Positions 33,564-44,231 are shown, counted from the first letter of the stretch. The stretch: DNA of 51,750 nucleotides from Motilibacter aurantiacus (GCF_011250645.1 NZ_JAANNO010000017.1:3355-55104); one strand, 5' to 3'. Notes: generated by a model not told the origin, from the sequence alone. Numbers and translations: made by a program.

Positions 33564-34658
33564 TCAGCCTCCTGGCGGGGACTCCGCCCCTGGCTCCAGG
33601 ATCCCCACGATCCGCTCGAGGTCGTCGAGCGAGGCGAACTCCAGCACGATCTTGCCCTTGCGCCGACCCAGGTCGACACGGACCCGGGTCTCGAACTTGT
33701 CCGACAGCCGGTCGCTGAGCTCGCTGAGCCGCGGGGAGACCGGCTGACGGAGCCGTCGCCGCGGCGTCGTCTCCGGCTCCCGCTTGCCGAGCGCGACGAT
33801 CTCCTCCACCGCACGCACGGACAAGCCCTCCGCGACGATGCGCTGGGCCAGCCGCTCCTGCGCGGCTGGGTCGCTGAGCCCGAGCAGCGCACGAGCGTGC
33901 CCGGCGCTGAGCACCCCGGCGGCGACGCGCCGCTGCACCACCGCCGGCAGCTTGAGCAGGCGCAGGGTGTTGGAGATCTGCGGGCGCGAGCGGCCGAGCC
34001 GCTTCGACAGCTCCTCGTGGGTGCACCCGAAGTCCTCGAGCAGCTGGCCGTACGCCGCCGCCTCCTCCAGCGGGTTCAGCTGGCTGCGGTGCAGGTTCTC
34101 GAGCAGGGCGTCCCGCAGCAAATCGCCGTCGGAGGTCGTGCGCACGATCGCCGGGATCGCGTCGACACCGGCGCGCTGGGACGCCCGCCACCGGCGCTCG
34201 CCCATGACCAGCTCGTAGCGCCCGTCGCCCACGGGGCGTACCACGACCGGCTGCAGCAGGCCGACGACCGAGATCGACTCGGCCAGCTCGGCCAGCTCGT
34301 CCTCGTCGAAGACCTGTCGGGGCTGACGCGGGTTGGGGCTGATCGAGGAGATCGGCAGCTCGGCATAGTGGGCACCGGTCGCGTCAGGCTCCTGCTGGCC
34401 GTCCTCGGCCGTTCCAGCGGGCCGCGAGCTGGCCTGCTCACCCGCCTGCGGGTCGGCGGGAGCCGCTGGCCGGCCTGGCTTCCCCTCCGAGGCTCCACCC
34501 GCGGCGTCCGGCGTGCCCACGCCGGCCCCGGAGGGCGCGGACCCGTCCGTGGGCGGGCCGGGGGACTCGCCGGAGCCGGCGGCAACCGGCTCCGGTCGTG
34601 CCGACGTGGGGATCAGCGCGCCCAGACCTCGCCCGAGACCGCGACGACGGTCGCTCAC
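33564..34658 (-). CDS. parB: Chromosome-partitioning protein ParB
   Basis: CTPase that loads on parS and spreads to form the segregation complex. The 364-residue protein starts [16 protein letters not shown] (ParA-interacting, 2-17). It has a Gly/Pro/Ala-rich linker (about 20-95) and an N-terminal domain with [20 protein letters not shown] and GERRWRAS (CTP motif). [14 protein letters not shown] and a helix-turn-helix ([22 protein letters not shown]) follow. It ends with a C-terminal dimerisation domain ([19 protein letters not shown]). The GTG start overlaps the parA stop (GTGA). Two parS sites lie 1-2 kb upstream. Confidence 0.97.
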   Translation of the reverse strand: MSDRRRGLGRGLGALIPTSARPEPVAAGSGESPGPPTDGSAPSGAGVGTPDAAGGASEGKPGRPAAPADPQAGEQASSRPAGTAEDGQQEPDATGAHYAELPISSISPNPRQPRQVFDEDELAELAESISVVGLLQPVVVRPVGDGRYELVMGERRWRASQRAGVDAIPAIVRTTSDGDLLRDALLENLHRSQLNPLEEAAAYGQLLEDFGCTHEELSKRLGRSRPQISNTLRLLKLPAVVQRRVAAGVLSAGHARALLGLSDPAAQERLAQRIVAEGLSVRAVEEIVALGKREPETTPRRRLRQPVSPRLSELSDRLSDKFETRVRVDLGRRKGKIVLEFASLDDLERIVGILEPGAESPPGG

Positions 34659-36109
34659 GCAGACTCCTCCTGTCGCGCAGCCCGCCGGGCGACCTCTCGG
34701 GCCGCCTCGAGGTAGGCGAGTGCTCCGCTCGACCCCGGATCGTAGGTCAGCACCGTCTGCCCGTAGCTGGGGGCCTCGGAGATGCGCACCGAGCGCGGGA
34801 TCGCGGTGTCGAGTACCAGTGCCTCGAAGTGCTTGCGCACCTCGTCCGCCACCTGGGCGGCGAGACGGGTACGACCGTCGTACATCGTCAGCAGGATCGT
34901 CGACACGTGGAGCGTCGGGTTCAGGTGGGCCTGGATCAGCTCGACGTTCCGCAGCAGCATGCCGAGCCCCTCCAGTGCGTAGTACTCGCACTGGATCGGG
35001 ATGAGCACCTCGCGGGCGGCGACGAGCGCGTTGACGGTGAGCAGACCCAGGCTCGGTGGGCAGTCGATGAGCACGTAGTCCACCCGGGCACCGGCGGCGG
35101 CGCGGGCCTCGAGGTACGCGTCGAGGGCACGGCGCAGCCGCGACTCGCGCGCGACGAGGGAGACGAGCTCGATCTCGGCACCGGCGAGGTCGATGGTCGC
35201 CGGCGCGCAGAGCAGGGTCGGGATCTCGGCCACCGGAACGACGACCTCGGCCAGCGGGCGGTCCTCGATCAGGACGTCGTAGATGCTCGGGACGTCGGCC
35301 CGGTGGTCGACACCGAGAGCGGTGGATGCGTTCCCCTGCGGGTCCAGGTCGAGAACGACCACGGCGAGGCCCTGGGAGGCGAGCGCCGCGGCCAGGTTCA
35401 CCGTGGAGGTCGTCTTGCCGACCCCGCCCTTCTGGTTGGCGATGGTCAGGACACGGGTCTTCGGTGGCGACGGCAGCGGGGCGCCGTACAGCGGAGGCTT
35501 CGAGGGCGTCTTGCCCCGCCGCTCCGCCTCCAGCTCCGCGTAGAGCGGTACCGACTCCAGGTCCTCCACCGTGCTGTCCTCGTCCTCGCTCTCAGTTTCA
35601 CGTGGAACGGCCGGCTCTGCCGCGAGGGAAACCCCAAAGGGATCCCCTTCGGGCTGAGCAGACGCCCCGGCGACGGCGGGCTGCCCACCACGGGGCAGTC
35701 GCCCGGTCGACTGGCCGATGCGCGGCTGCGCCCTTCCCGTCTCCACCGAAACGACACCGAGCGGCACGGCGTCGACCGCAGCGTCCTCGACGACGGTGGC
35801 GGTCTCCTCGCGCAACGGGTCACCTGCCCGGGACCCGCTCCCCACCGGCGGGCCGGTGCCGGCATCCTCGTCGTGCGCTTCGGGGGCGGTAGCAGGCTCA
35901 GCGGCTGACCCGGCCGCTTCCGCGCCAGCGAACTCCGCGCCCGCTACCTCGCCGGCGAACTCCACGCCCGGTGCCTCCGCGCCCGATGCCGCCGCGCCGC
36001 TGGGCGGCAGCTCGGCCTCGGCGGCCAGCAGGACGGGCCAGCCGAGCCCGGGAGTCGCGGTAGTGCCGGTGCCGGCGGAAGGCCAGCCCAGGCCGGTCTG
36101 CCTCGTCAT
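34655..36109 (-). CDS. parA: Chromosome-partitioning ATPase ParA with long N-terminal extension
   Basis: Deviant-Walker ATPase that drives ParB-parS separation. The 484-residue product has a 216-residue Ala/Glu/Pro-rich extension before the conserved domain, which begins [17 protein letters not shown] (Walker A 227-234). Other motifs are [26 protein letters not shown] and [12 protein letters not shown]. The extension is longer than in typical homologues. It includes a segment VPRETE encoded by the parS at 35595-35608, reminiscent of the VSRET in mycobacterial ParA. The ATG at 36109 overlaps the rsmG stop (ATGA); internal starts exist, so the extension could be partly untranslated. Confidence 0.94.
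   Translation of the reverse strand: MTRQTGLGWPSAGTGTTATPGLGWPVLLAAEAELPPSGAAASGAEAPGVEFAGEVAGAEFAGAEAAGSAAEPATAPEAHDEDAGTGPPVGSGSRAGDPLREETATVVEDAAVDAVPLGVVSVETGRAQPRIGQSTGRLPRGGQPAVAGASAQPEGDPFGVSLAAEPAVPRETESEDEDSTVEDLESVPLYAELEAERRGKTPSKPPLYGAPLPSPPKTRVLTIANQKGGVGKTTSTVNLAAALASQGLAVVVLDLDPQGNASTALGVDHRADVPSIYDVLIEDRPLAEVVVPVAEIPTLLCAPATIDLAGAEIELVSLVARESRLRRALDAYLEARAAAGARVDYVLIDCPPSLGLLTVNALVAAREVLIPIQCEYYALEGLGMLLRNVELIQAHLNPTLHVSTILLTMYDGRTRLAAQVADEVRKHFEALVLDTAIPRSVRISEAPSYGQTVLTYDPGSSGALAYLEAAREVARRAARQEESA
35595..35608. promoter_or_regulatory. parS site inside parA
   Basis: GTTTCACGTGGAAC matches the actinobacterial parS pattern with the CACGTG core intact and differs from a perfect palindrome by one base pair. 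It is a probable ParB-binding site about 6 kb from the dnaA-dnaN gap. Confidence 0.8.
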
Positions 36110-36813
36110 GCGCGCTCCTCCCGCTTCTCGCTTCCCGACGGGCCGCCCGGGTCCCCCTTACGTACCCGGACCACCGTTGCCGCGAGGTCGCCCTCCGGCT
36201 GACCGAGCTGCTCGATCGTCCATCCCGTGGCGCCGAGCCGGGTCAGTACCGACCCGGCCTGCTCGACCTCCTCCGCGGCGGACTGCCCCTTCAGGGCCAC
36301 CAGCTCACCACCGCGGCGCAGAAGGGGGAGCGCCCATTGGGAGAGCTTTGCGAGCGGGGCCACTGCACGCGCGGTTGCCAGGTCGTACGTCCGCTTCTTC
36401 TGCTCCTCGGCGCGTCCGCGCAGCACCACCACGTTGGCCAGCCCGAGGTCCGTCACGACCTCGGTGAGGAACTGGGAGCGGCGGAGCAGCGGCTCCAGCA
36501 GGACGACCTCGAGATCGGGACGGCGCAGCGCGATGGGCAGCCCCGGCAGGCCGGCGCCCGAGCCGATATCCACCAGGCGACCTGTCGTCGGCAGCACGTC
36601 GGCGACGAGGGCCGAGTTGCCGACGTGACGGTCCCAGACCCGGTCGGCTTCCCGCGGGCCGAGCAGGCCGCGCTCGATCCCGGGCCCGACCAGCAGATCC
36701 ACGTACCGCGCGGCCAGCGCCAAGCGCTCCCCGAAGACGCCCTCGGCCCAAACGGGAGCGCCCGTTCCACGTGGAACGGGCGCCGACGTGAGACCGTCCG
36801 ACGGGGAGCTCAC
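36106..36813 (-). CDS. rsmG: 16S rRNA (guanine-527-N7)-methyltransferase RsmG
   Basis: SAM-dependent methyltransferase acting on G527 of 16S rRNA; loss gives low-level streptomycin resistance. The 235-residue protein has the GidB fold: N-terminal helix LALAARYVDLLVGPGIERGLLGPRE, VWDRHVGNSALV, SAM motif LVDIGSGAGLPGLPIAL (about 80-96) and EPLLRRSQFLTEVV. RAVAPLAKLSQW follows, with the usual RAV/APL catalytic segment. The GTG at 36813 overlaps the jag stop. A perfect parS palindrome lies in its first codons and encodes VPRGT. Confidence 0.96.
   Translation of the reverse strand: MSSPSDGLTSAPVPRGTGAPVWAEGVFGERLALAARYVDLLVGPGIERGLLGPREADRVWDRHVGNSALVADVLPTTGRLVDIGSGAGLPGLPIALRRPDLEVVLLEPLLRRSQFLTEVVTDLGLANVVVLRGRAEEQKKRTYDLATARAVAPLAKLSQWALPLLRRGGELVALKGQSAAEEVEQAGSVLTRLGATGWTIEQLGQPEGDLAATVVRVRKGDPGGPSGSEKREERA
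36761..36780. promoter_or_regulatory. parS site inside the 5' end of rsmG
   Basis: GTTCCACGTGGAAC (36764-36777) is a perfect palindrome, extended by CCC and GGG to 20 bp, and matches actinobacterial parS. Together with the site at 35595 it makes a two-site ParB loading region left of oriC. Confidence 0.88.
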
Positions 36814-37379
36814 GCGCCCAGCGGCAGGACGACCACGTGCCGCGCAGGCTCGACGCCCTCCGACTCGGAGCTGAGCCCGGCAGCGGCGACGGCGTCGTGC
36901 ACCACCTTGCGCTCGAAGGGTGACATCGCCGGAAGGGCGACTCGCTGGCCGGTGGACCGGGCCCGCTCCGCAGCCTCCTTGCCCACCTGGGTGAGCTCCT
37001 CGCGCCGCTTGGCGCGGTAGCTGCCGATGTCGAGCAGCAGCCTGCTCCGGTCCCCGGTCCGCGTCTGCACCGCGAGCCGGGTCAGCTCCTGCAGTGCGTC
37101 GAGGACCTTGCCGTCCCGGCCGATGAGGTGCTCGAGGTCCTGGCCGACGATCGCCACGGAGGCACGGTCCGCCTCCACGTCCATGTCGATGTCGCCGTCC
37201 AGGTCGGCGATGTCCAGCAGGCCCTCGAGGTAGTCGGCGGCGATGTCCCCCTCCTCCTCGAGGCGCTCCACGAGGGACCGCGGGCGGTCCTGCCCGACCG
37301 GCGCTGCCGGGTCGCGGTCGTCGGTGGGCTGCGCCTCGACGTCGGAGGCGCCCGCCGTCGGGCTGGTGGTCTCGGTCAC
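36810..37379 (-). CDS. jag: Jag/KhpB RNA-binding protein (KH and R3H domains)
   Basis: The 189-residue protein has an acidic N-terminus, a KH-like domain (about 60-118: DMDVEADRASVAIVGQDLEHLIGRDGKVLDALQ) and an R3H domain (about 130-187). The signature YRAKRREEL and MSPFERKVVHDAV are present. Jag partners with YidC genetically and binds RNA, influencing cell division and wall growth. GTG at 37379 was chosen because GGGAG lies 8 nt upstream and the upstream frame has no homology. It sits between yidC and rsmG in the standard order. Confidence 0.95.
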   Translation of the reverse strand: MTETTSPTAGASDVEAQPTDDRDPAAPVGQDRPRSLVERLEEEGDIAADYLEGLLDIADLDGDIDMDVEADRASVAIVGQDLEHLIGRDGKVLDALQELTRLAVQTRTGDRSRLLLDIGSYRAKRREELTQVGKEAAERARSTGQRVALPAMSPFERKVVHDAVAAAGLSSESEGVEPARHVVVLPLGA

Positions 37380-37422
37380 GTAGAAGCTCCCAGTTCTTCC
37401 GATGCCGGCCGAAGGCGCCGGA

Positions 37423-38451
37423 TCAACGCTTGTTGCGCGGCTGCCGCTTGGGCTGGTTGCGCTTCGGCTGCTGTCGCTGGCCCGTCCGGCTCGCACCGCC
37501 GGCGGCAGGCCCACCGGCCGGAGCCGGGGACCCCGGCGTGCCCGGGACGCTCGACCCGCCGTCGTCCGGCCCCTTGCGCAGGGACGGCGCCTCGTCGCGG
37601 CCACGGCCGAACAACCGCCCGATCCAGCCGAACGGGCCCGTCGCTCGGCCGGCGTGCTCGGCCCGGCGCTTCTCCAGGGCGATGGCGGCCGGCGAGCCGG
37701 GGGTCGGGTTGCGCTGGATCACGTAGAGCTGCTGCCCCAGCGACCACACGTTGGTCGTGAGCCAGTAGATGAGCACGCCGATCGGGAAGTTGACGCCGGA
37801 GACGGCGAAGACCAGCGGGAAGACGTAGAGCAGGATCTTCTGCTGCTGCGCGAACGGGCTGTCCATGCTCGACGGCGGCATGTTCTTCGTCATGACCTGG
37901 CGCTGGGTCAGGAACGTCGTCACCGACATGAGCACGATCAGGACGATGGTCAGGACCCGCGACGAGGCGTCGCTCGTGCCGAGGAAGGTGTCGGAGATGC
38001 GGGCACCGAAGAGCGCCGCGTTGTACGCCGGCTCCACCAGCTCGGGCGGGAAGCCCGGCGGCGTGTTCTCGTGGGCGACACCGTTCAGCACCCGGAACAG
38101 CGAGAAGAAGATGGGGGCCTGCAGCAGGATCGGCAGGCAGCTCGCGAACGGGTTCGTGCCCGTGCGCTTGTAGAGCTCCATGAGCTCCTTGCTCTGCCGC
38201 TCGCGGTCGTTCTTGTACTTCTCCTGGATCTTCTTGATCTCCGGCTGCAGCACCTGGAGGCCGCGCTGGGCCTTGATCTGGCGCACGAAGAGCGGGATCA
38301 GCAGGATCCGCATGACGATCACGAGCCCGACGATCGACAGCGCCCAGGTGACACCGGACGCCTCGGGCAGCCCGGCGGCGGTGAGCACCGAGTGCCACGC
38401 CTGAAGGATCTTCGAGACGACGTACTCGAGCGGGGCGAGGATCTGGCCCAC
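37423..38451 (-). CDS. yidC: Membrane protein insertase YidC
   Basis: Inserts and folds membrane proteins with or without SecYEG. The 342-residue short (Gram-positive type) protein has five transmembrane segments: VTWALSIVGLVIVMRILLIPL, the groove helix with IKAQRGLQVLQPEIKKIQEKYKND and LLQAPIFFSLFRVL. Two more follow near 165-185 and 205-245 (FPIGVLIYWLTTNVWSLGQQ). The positively charged groove residue is in RILLIPLFVR. The C-terminal tail is basic (KRNQPKRQPRNKR), a ribosome-binding feature. AGGAGA precedes the GTG at 38451. Confidence 0.97.
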   Translation of the reverse strand: MGQILAPLEYVVSKILQAWHSVLTAAGLPEASGVTWALSIVGLVIVMRILLIPLFVRQIKAQRGLQVLQPEIKKIQEKYKNDRERQSKELMELYKRTGTNPFASCLPILLQAPIFFSLFRVLNGVAHENTPPGFPPELVEPAYNAALFGARISDTFLGTSDASSRVLTIVLIVLMSVTTFLTQRQVMTKNMPPSSMDSPFAQQQKILLYVFPLVFAVSGVNFPIGVLIYWLTTNVWSLGQQLYVIQRNPTPGSPAAIALEKRRAEHAGRATGPFGWIGRLFGRGRDEAPSLRKGPDDGGSSVPGTPGSPAPAGGPAAGGASRTGQRQQPKRNQPKRQPRNKR

Positions 38452-38523
38452 GTGCTGGGTCTCCTGGTGGCTATCGCGCGCTGGCGCGGGTCGGGGCTGC
38501 GGGAGGGCGTGCGGTGCCGGCCG

Positions 38524-38766
38524 TCAGGCCGGAGCGTCCTGCGACACCGCCGAGCGTGGCGGCACCGGGTCGTACCCCCCCGACGTGAACGGATGGCACC
38601 GGCCCAGGCGCCGTGCTGCGAGCCACGACCCGCGCAGTGCGCCGTGGGTCGCGACAGCGGTGTAAGCGTAGTTGGAGCACGAGGGGTAGTAGCGGCACTG
38701 CGGCGGAGTCATCGGCGAGACCCACCGCTGATAGAACCGCACCGCCCCCAGCAGCAACGTCCTCAC
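38524..38766 (-). CDS. yidD: Membrane protein insertion efficiency factor YidD
   Basis: The 80-residue protein has the conserved [20 protein letters not shown] core and HG...[22 protein letters not shown]. YidD is a small peripheral membrane protein that helps YidC-dependent insertion. The GTG start at 38766 overlaps the rnpA stop (GTGA), and 72 bp separate it from yidC. Confidence 0.95.
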   Translation of the reverse strand: MRTLLLGAVRFYQRWVSPMTPPQCRYYPSCSNYAYTAVATHGALRGSWLAARRLGRCHPFTSGGYDPVPPRSAVSQDAPA

Positions 38767-39197
38767 GTGACGCTCCGTGCCGGGCGGCCCGCCGACCGGA
38801 TCGCCTGGCCCAGCGCCCGGTCCAGCTCCTCGGCCAGCACGGAGAAGCGCACGGCCGCGGCGGCCGGCAGGGCGCGCACGACCACGCGCGACCCCTGCGG
38901 GAGCGTCTCGAGCCGGTCGCGGACGAGCGCGCGCAGCCGCCGGCGTACGCCGTTGCGGACGACGGCGTTGCCCACGGCCTTGGACACAGCGAAGCCGACG
39001 AGCGCATCGCTCGTCGGCTGGCTGGGATGCTCGACCGCGCGGGACGCGTCCGCAGGGCCGGCCGCGGCCGTCTCCGCGTCCGGGAGCCGGACGTGGACGA
39101 CGACACAGCGGCTCGCGCCGCGCCCACTGCCGGGCCCGCGCCTCAGGGCGAGGGCGAAGTCGGAGCGGGAGCGCAGACGCGCAGCGGCCGGAAGCAC
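38763..39197 (-). CDS. rnpA: Ribonuclease P protein component
   Basis: Protein subunit of RNase P, which matures tRNA 5' ends with the M1 RNA. The 144-residue product has [14 protein letters not shown] at the start and the RNA-binding signature [22 protein letters not shown] (about 69-90, with the RNR motif NGVRRRLR). A short acidic/Ala insertion (about 43-63) makes it slightly longer than usual. It lies 19 bp after rpmH. Confidence 0.96.
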   Translation of the reverse strand: MLPAAARLRSRSDFALALRRGPGSGRGASRCVVVHVRLPDAETAAAGPADASRAVEHPSQPTSDALVGFAVSKAVGNAVVRNGVRRRLRALVRDRLETLPQGSRVVVRALPAAAAVRFSVLAEELDRALGQAIRSAGRPARSVT

Positions 39198-39216
39198 GGA
39201 CGGGCGCTACGGCTCG

Positions 39217-39354
39217 TCAGGCGGAGAGACGCTCGCGGCCCTTGGCGCGCCGCGCGGCGAGGATCGCGCGCCCCGCACGGGTGCGCATGCGCAGCCGGAA
39301 GCCATGGGTCTTGCTGCGGCGCCGGTTGTTCGGCTGGTACGTGCGCTTGCTCAC
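39217..39354 (-). CDS. rpmH: 50S ribosomal protein L34
   Basis: The 45-residue basic protein [20 protein letters not shown]... ends RERLSA with a TGA stop at 39217-39219. AGGAG lies 11 nt before the GTG at 39354. It is the first gene of rpmH-rnpA-yidD-yidC-jag-rsmG-parA-parB, divergent from dnaA. The normal length and full motif [19 protein letters not shown] leave no doubt. Confidence 0.98.
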   Translation of the reverse strand: MSKRTYQPNNRRRSKTHGFRLRMRTRAGRAILAARRAKGRERLSA

Positions 39355-39487
39355 GGGTAGAGGCTCCTGCGTCCGATCCGGGGAAGGCCGATGCCTGACG
39401 GGTGGAGCTGTCCACCCGCGGCACCCGACGAGAACGTCGGGACAGCGGAAGGATTCGGGCAGCCGTCAGGCACTGCTCGACCTACCC

Positions 39488-39517
39488 ACGGTACGGGGGC
39501 TGCTCGCAGCCGGTCAA
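39488..39517 (-). promoter_or_regulatory. Predicted rpmH promoter
   Basis: On the minus strand TTGACC (39517-39512), an 18-bp spacer and TACCGT (39493-39488) form a good sigma-70-type promoter. The leader would be about 125 nt. Confidence 0.6.
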
Positions 39518-39696
39518 ACCGGTCCTCCACAGGGGGACCGGCCGCACGGCGACGACGGCAGCCGCATAGTCTCTCCCGGCACGGTCCGCACCGCCCCGGC
39601 GACACGCTGGGAGCGGGGCACGATTCCTCGGGAACGAGGGGCTGGACATGGGCAGGAAGCGCCGCCACCCGGACGGACGCCGATGACCAGGAGCGG

Positions 39697-39725
39697 TTGA
39701 ACGACCCGCCCCGCGTTGTTAGCGT
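39697..39725 (+). promoter_or_regulatory. Predicted dnaA promoter
   Basis: TTGAAC (39697-39702), a 17-bp spacer and TAGCGT (39720-39725) match the housekeeping sigma consensus well. Transcription would start near 39732, about 93 nt before the dnaA GTG and ahead of the box-like motifs at 39753-39773, a layout suited to autorepression by DnaA. Confidence 0.65.
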
Positions 39726-39752
39726 CGTCCGCCGTACCGCCCGTCCCCAACC

Positions 39753-39773
39753 TGTGGACACGGCTGTGGAAAC
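39753..39773. promoter_or_regulatory. Two DnaA-box-like sites upstream of dnaA
   Basis: TGTGGACAC (39753-39761) differs by one base from the complement of TTGTCCACA. TGTGGAAAC (39765-39773) differs by two. Both lie just downstream of the predicted dnaA transcription start. Confidence 0.5.
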
Positions 39774-39824
39774 AGGGACGCCGGCCGGCGCGCTACCGGG
39801 CGTGCAGGATGACGAGGAGGACCG

Positions 39825-41399
39825 GTGGCCGACGAGTCGCTGAACCTGGCCGCTGTGTGGCGACGGGCCCTGGAAGAGCTGGTCGTCGAGGCCGATCTCG
39901 CCCCGCGGTCGCGCTCCTTCCTGCGGCTCACCCGCGCGGTCGGGCTGCTGGACGGCACCGCCCTGATCGCGGCGCCCAACGACTTCACCAAGCACCAGCT
40001 CGAGACCGAGCTGCGCGGCCTGCTCGCGACCACCCTGGCCCGCGCGCTCGGCCAGGACGTGCGCGTGGCGGTGACGGTGGACCCGGACCTCACCCTGGGC
40101 GAGGACGGCGAGCCCGGCGACGCCACGGCCGACGGCCCCCTCGCGCCGCCCTACCCCGAGCCTGCGGACTCCACGGGCATGCCCGCGCCACCGGTCGCCG
40201 TCCCCGCCCCCGCGGACCGGCACAACGGCGTCGTCGGCCACGAGGGCCGCAACGCGTCGGGCACACCGGCGCCCGGCCCCGGCGCGGTGGCCGGGCCGAT
40301 CCCCCCGGACCCCTTCCGGCCCGGCACCGGGCGCGAGCCGGGCGTGCGCCGCGAGGCCGAGCCCCCACGGCTGAACCCGCGCTACGTCTTCGAGACCTTC
40401 GTCATCGGCGCGAGCAACCGCTTCGCCCACGCGGCTGCCGTCGCGGTCGCCGAAGCGCCGGCCAAGGCGTACAACCCGCTCTTCGTCTACGGGGAGTCCG
40501 GGCTCGGCAAGACCCACCTGCTGCACGCGATCGGGCACTACGCCCCGCACCTCTACCCCGGCGTCCGCGTGCGCTACGTGAGCTCCGAGGAGTTCACCAA
40601 CGACTTCATCAACTCGATCCGCGACGACCGGCAGTCGGCCTTCCGTGATCGCTACCGCGACGTGGACATCCTGCTCGTCGACGACATCCAGTTCCTGGAG
40701 AACAAGGAAGGGACCCAGGAAGAGTTCTTCCACACCTTCAACACTCTCTACAACGCGAGCAAGCAGATCGTGCTGTCCAGTGACCGGCCGCCCAAGCAGC
40801 TGGTCACGCTGGAGGACCGGCTGCGCAGCCGCTTCGAGTGGGGCCTCATCACCGACGTCCAGCCGCCGGACCTTGAGACGCGGATCGCGATCCTGCGCAA
40901 GAAGGCGGCTCAGGACGGCCTGGCGGCCCCGCCGGAGGTGCTGGAGTACATCGCCAGCAAGATCTCGACCAACATCCGCGAGCTCGAGGGCGCGCTGATC
41001 CGGGTCACGGCGTTCGCCAGCCTCAACCGCCAGGGTGTCGACCTGGCGCTGGCCGAGATCGTCCTCAAGGACCTCATCCCCGACGACTCGGGGCCCGAGA
41101 TCACCGCCGCGACGATCATGGCCCAGACCGCGGCGTACTTCGGGCTGACGATGGACGACCTGTGCGGCCAGTCGCGCTCACGGGTCCTCGTGCAGGCCCG
41201 GCAGATCGCGATGTACCTCTGCCGCGAGCTCACCGACCTCTCGCTGCCCAAGATCGGCCAGCAGTTCGGCGGCCGCGACCACACGACGGTCATGCACGCC
41301 GACCGCAAGATCCGCCAGCAGCTCGGGGAGCGCCGGTCGCTCTACAACCAGGTCCACGAGCTGACCAACCGCATCAAGAGCCAGTCCCGCAAGGGCTGA
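39825..41399 (+). CDS. dnaA: Chromosomal replication initiator DnaA
   Basis: AAA+ initiator that binds DnaA boxes, melts oriC and loads DnaB. The 524-residue product has domain I (about 1-80) and a disordered Pro/Gly/Ala-rich domain II (about 90-180) typical of Actinobacteria. The AAA+ domain III has Walker A GESGLGKT (223-230) and Walker [10 protein letters not shown] (281-289). DNA-binding domain IV carries the signature [13 protein letters not shown]. The GTG is preceded by GAGGAGG. It is the first gene of the rightward replication cluster. Confidence 0.98.
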   Translation: MADESLNLAAVWRRALEELVVEADLAPRSRSFLRLTRAVGLLDGTALIAAPNDFTKHQLETELRGLLATTLARALGQDVRVAVTVDPDLTLGEDGEPGDATADGPLAPPYPEPADSTGMPAPPVAVPAPADRHNGVVGHEGRNASGTPAPGPGAVAGPIPPDPFRPGTGREPGVRREAEPPRLNPRYVFETFVIGASNRFAHAAAVAVAEAPAKAYNPLFVYGESGLGKTHLLHAIGHYAPHLYPGVRVRYVSSEEFTNDFINSIRDDRQSAFRDRYRDVDILLVDDIQFLENKEGTQEEFFHTFNTLYNASKQIVLSSDRPPKQLVTLEDRLRSRFEWGLITDVQPPDLETRIAILRKKAAQDGLAAPPEVLEYIASKISTNIRELEGALIRVTAFASLNRQGVDLALAEIVLKDLIPDDSGPEITAATIMAQTAAYFGLTMDDLCGQSRSRVLVQARQIAMYLCRELTDLSLPKIGQQFGGRDHTTVMHADRKIRQQLGERRSLYNQVHELTNRIKSQSRKG

Positions 41400-42108
41400 G
41401 CAGGCTCCTGGCGCTCCGGACGGGCGGCAGGCCGGGGCACGCGCCCAGGCCTACCGCCCGTTCCCGTACGCGCCCCTGCCGGCGCTGCCCCGCCGCTGCC
41501 GTGCAGGGGAGGCCCGCACCACCACGGCCCGCCCAGCCGCACCTCGGCCCCAGGACGCCAGCGGCCTGCCGGAAGCACCGGGAAAGCGCCGCCTACACCC
41601 GCGACCCCTGCGTACACAAGATGGGGACAACCCTGTGGATTGTTGGGGGCCCCGCGGGGAAGGACGGTGGGGTTGCCGGGACAACCCCGCCGGGCCCCCA
41701 GGTCGGTGCGCCCGTCCCCGGGCCCGTCCCCACGCCGATGTGGGCCCGCGCCGGGCCCCGACCGGGCGCGGCCGACCGCCGGTGACCTGTGGGAATGACA
41801 CGAGCCGGCGTGGTCGCAGGGCGCGGGCCCACAGGGCCCACAGCCCCTACTACGACCCCCAGAGTTCTCTCTCTCCTTCTCCAACGCACGAGCAAGGGCC
41901 CCCGGGCCACTGTGGAGAGCCGCCGGGAGCGGTACGGTCACACCCGCCCGCTAGCGTCGGCCTGACATGCTCGGGTGGGCCGTCGGCCCTCCTCGCCCGG
42001 CCGGCTCGACTGCGTCGGGCCAGGGCGCGGCGGACGGCGCGGCGGGAACGATCGAGAGACGCGGCACCCCGACACGGGTAGGTGCGCGGACGTGAAGGGC
42101 GGGTGGCC
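41400..42108. other. dnaA-dnaN intergenic region, probable oriC
   Basis: This 709-bp gap is the usual site of oriC in Actinobacteria, and genes diverge around the dnaA neighbourhood. DnaA-box-like 9-mers are few and degenerate: TGGGGACAA (41622-41630, one mismatch to the complement of TTGTCCACA), TGTGGATTG (41634), TGTGGGAAT (41788) and TGTGGAGAG (41911). The least GC-rich stretch is around 41850-41890 (CTACTACG, TTCTCTCTCTCC). A possible dnaN -10, TAGCGT, is at 41952-41957. No RNA gene or ORF is evident. Confidence 0.65.
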
Positions 42109-43242
42109 GTGAGGTTCCGGGTTCAGCGAGAGGTCCTGGCCGAGGCCGTGGCGTGGGCCGCACGGAGCCTGCCCGCGCGGCCTCCGGTGCCCGTGCTGGC
42201 CGGCCTGCTGGTCGAGGCCGGCGACGACGGCGTGGTCCTGGCCGGCTTCGACTACGAGGTCAGCGCCCGGGTGGGCCTGGACGCCGAGGTCGTCGAGCCC
42301 GGGCGCGTCCTGGTCAGCGGCCGCCTGCTCGCCGACATCTGCCGCAGCCTGCCGCCGCAGCCGGTGGAGATCGCCACCGACGGGGCCAAGGTCGTCGTCC
42401 GCTGCGGCAGCGCCCGGTTCACGCTGCTCACGCTGCCCGTCGAGGAGTACCCCGCGCTGCCGGTGATGCCGACCGCGTCCGGGTCGCTGCCCGGTGACGT
42501 CTTCGCCGCCGCCGTGGCCCAGGTGTCGCTGGCCGCCGGGCGCGACGACACGCTTCCGGTGCTGACCGGCGTACGCGTCGAGATCGACGGCGAGAAGGTC
42601 GTCCTCGCGGCGACCGACCGCTACCGGCTCGCGGTGCGCGAGCTGGCCTGGACGCCGGAGGAGGCCGGGCTGTCCGCCGTGGCCCTGGTGCCGGCTCGCA
42701 CGCTGTCCGAGAGCGCCCGCTCGCTGCAGGCCGGCGAGAAGGTCGTCGTCGCGCTCGCGTCGGGCGGGGCCGGCGAGGGGCTGGTCGGGTTCGAGGGCGG
42801 CCGCCGCCGGACCACGACCCGGCTGCTGGACGGGGAGTTCCCGAAGTACCAGTCGCTGCTGCCGACCACCTCGGCCAGCATCGCGGTCGTCGAGACCGGC
42901 CCGTTCGTGGACGCCGTCAAGCGCGTCGCGCTCGTCGCCGAGCGCAACACCCCCATCCGGCTGTCGTTCACCGACGGCTCGCTGACGCTGGAGGCCGGCA
43001 GCGGCGAGGAGGCCTCGGCCTCGGAGTCCATCGACGCGGCGCTCGAGGGCGACGACATCGCGATCGCCTTCAACCCCCAGTACCTCCTCGACGGCCTGCA
43101 GGCGATCGACGCGCCGTACGCCCAGCTGTCGTTCACGACCTCGACCAAGCCGGCCGTCGTGACCGGCCGGGCCACGGCCGACACCGAGCCCAGCGGGGAC
43201 TACCGCTACCTGCTGATGCCCGTGCGGCTCTCGGGGGCATGA
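42109..43242 (+). CDS. dnaN: DNA polymerase III beta sliding clamp
   Basis: Dimeric ring that tethers the replicative polymerase. The 377-residue product has three clamp domains. It begins VRFRVQREVLAEAVAWAARSLPARPP and has LPVLTGVRVEIDGEKVVLAATDRYRLA in the middle. The protein-binding C-terminus reads YRYLLMPVRLSGA. The GTG at 42109 was chosen because GAAGGGCGG lies upstream; GTGs at 42103 and 42082 are in frame but worse placed. Confidence 0.97.
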   Translation: MRFRVQREVLAEAVAWAARSLPARPPVPVLAGLLVEAGDDGVVLAGFDYEVSARVGLDAEVVEPGRVLVSGRLLADICRSLPPQPVEIATDGAKVVVRCGSARFTLLTLPVEEYPALPVMPTASGSLPGDVFAAAVAQVSLAAGRDDTLPVLTGVRVEIDGEKVVLAATDRYRLAVRELAWTPEEAGLSAVALVPARTLSESARSLQAGEKVVVALASGGAGEGLVGFEGGRRRTTTRLLDGEFPKYQSLLPTTSASIAVVETGPFVDAVKRVALVAERNTPIRLSFTDGSLTLEAGSGEEASASESIDAALEGDDIAIAFNPQYLLDGLQAIDAPYAQLSFTTSTKPAVVTGRATADTEPSGDYRYLLMPVRLSGA

Positions 43243-43325
43243 CCCGCCTCGTTCGGGCATAAGCCGCTACGTCGGCACAGACACCACATCAGTCGCACAA
43301 CAGAGCTATCCCCCGGGAGGGGCGC

Positions 43326-44231
<906 letters not shown>

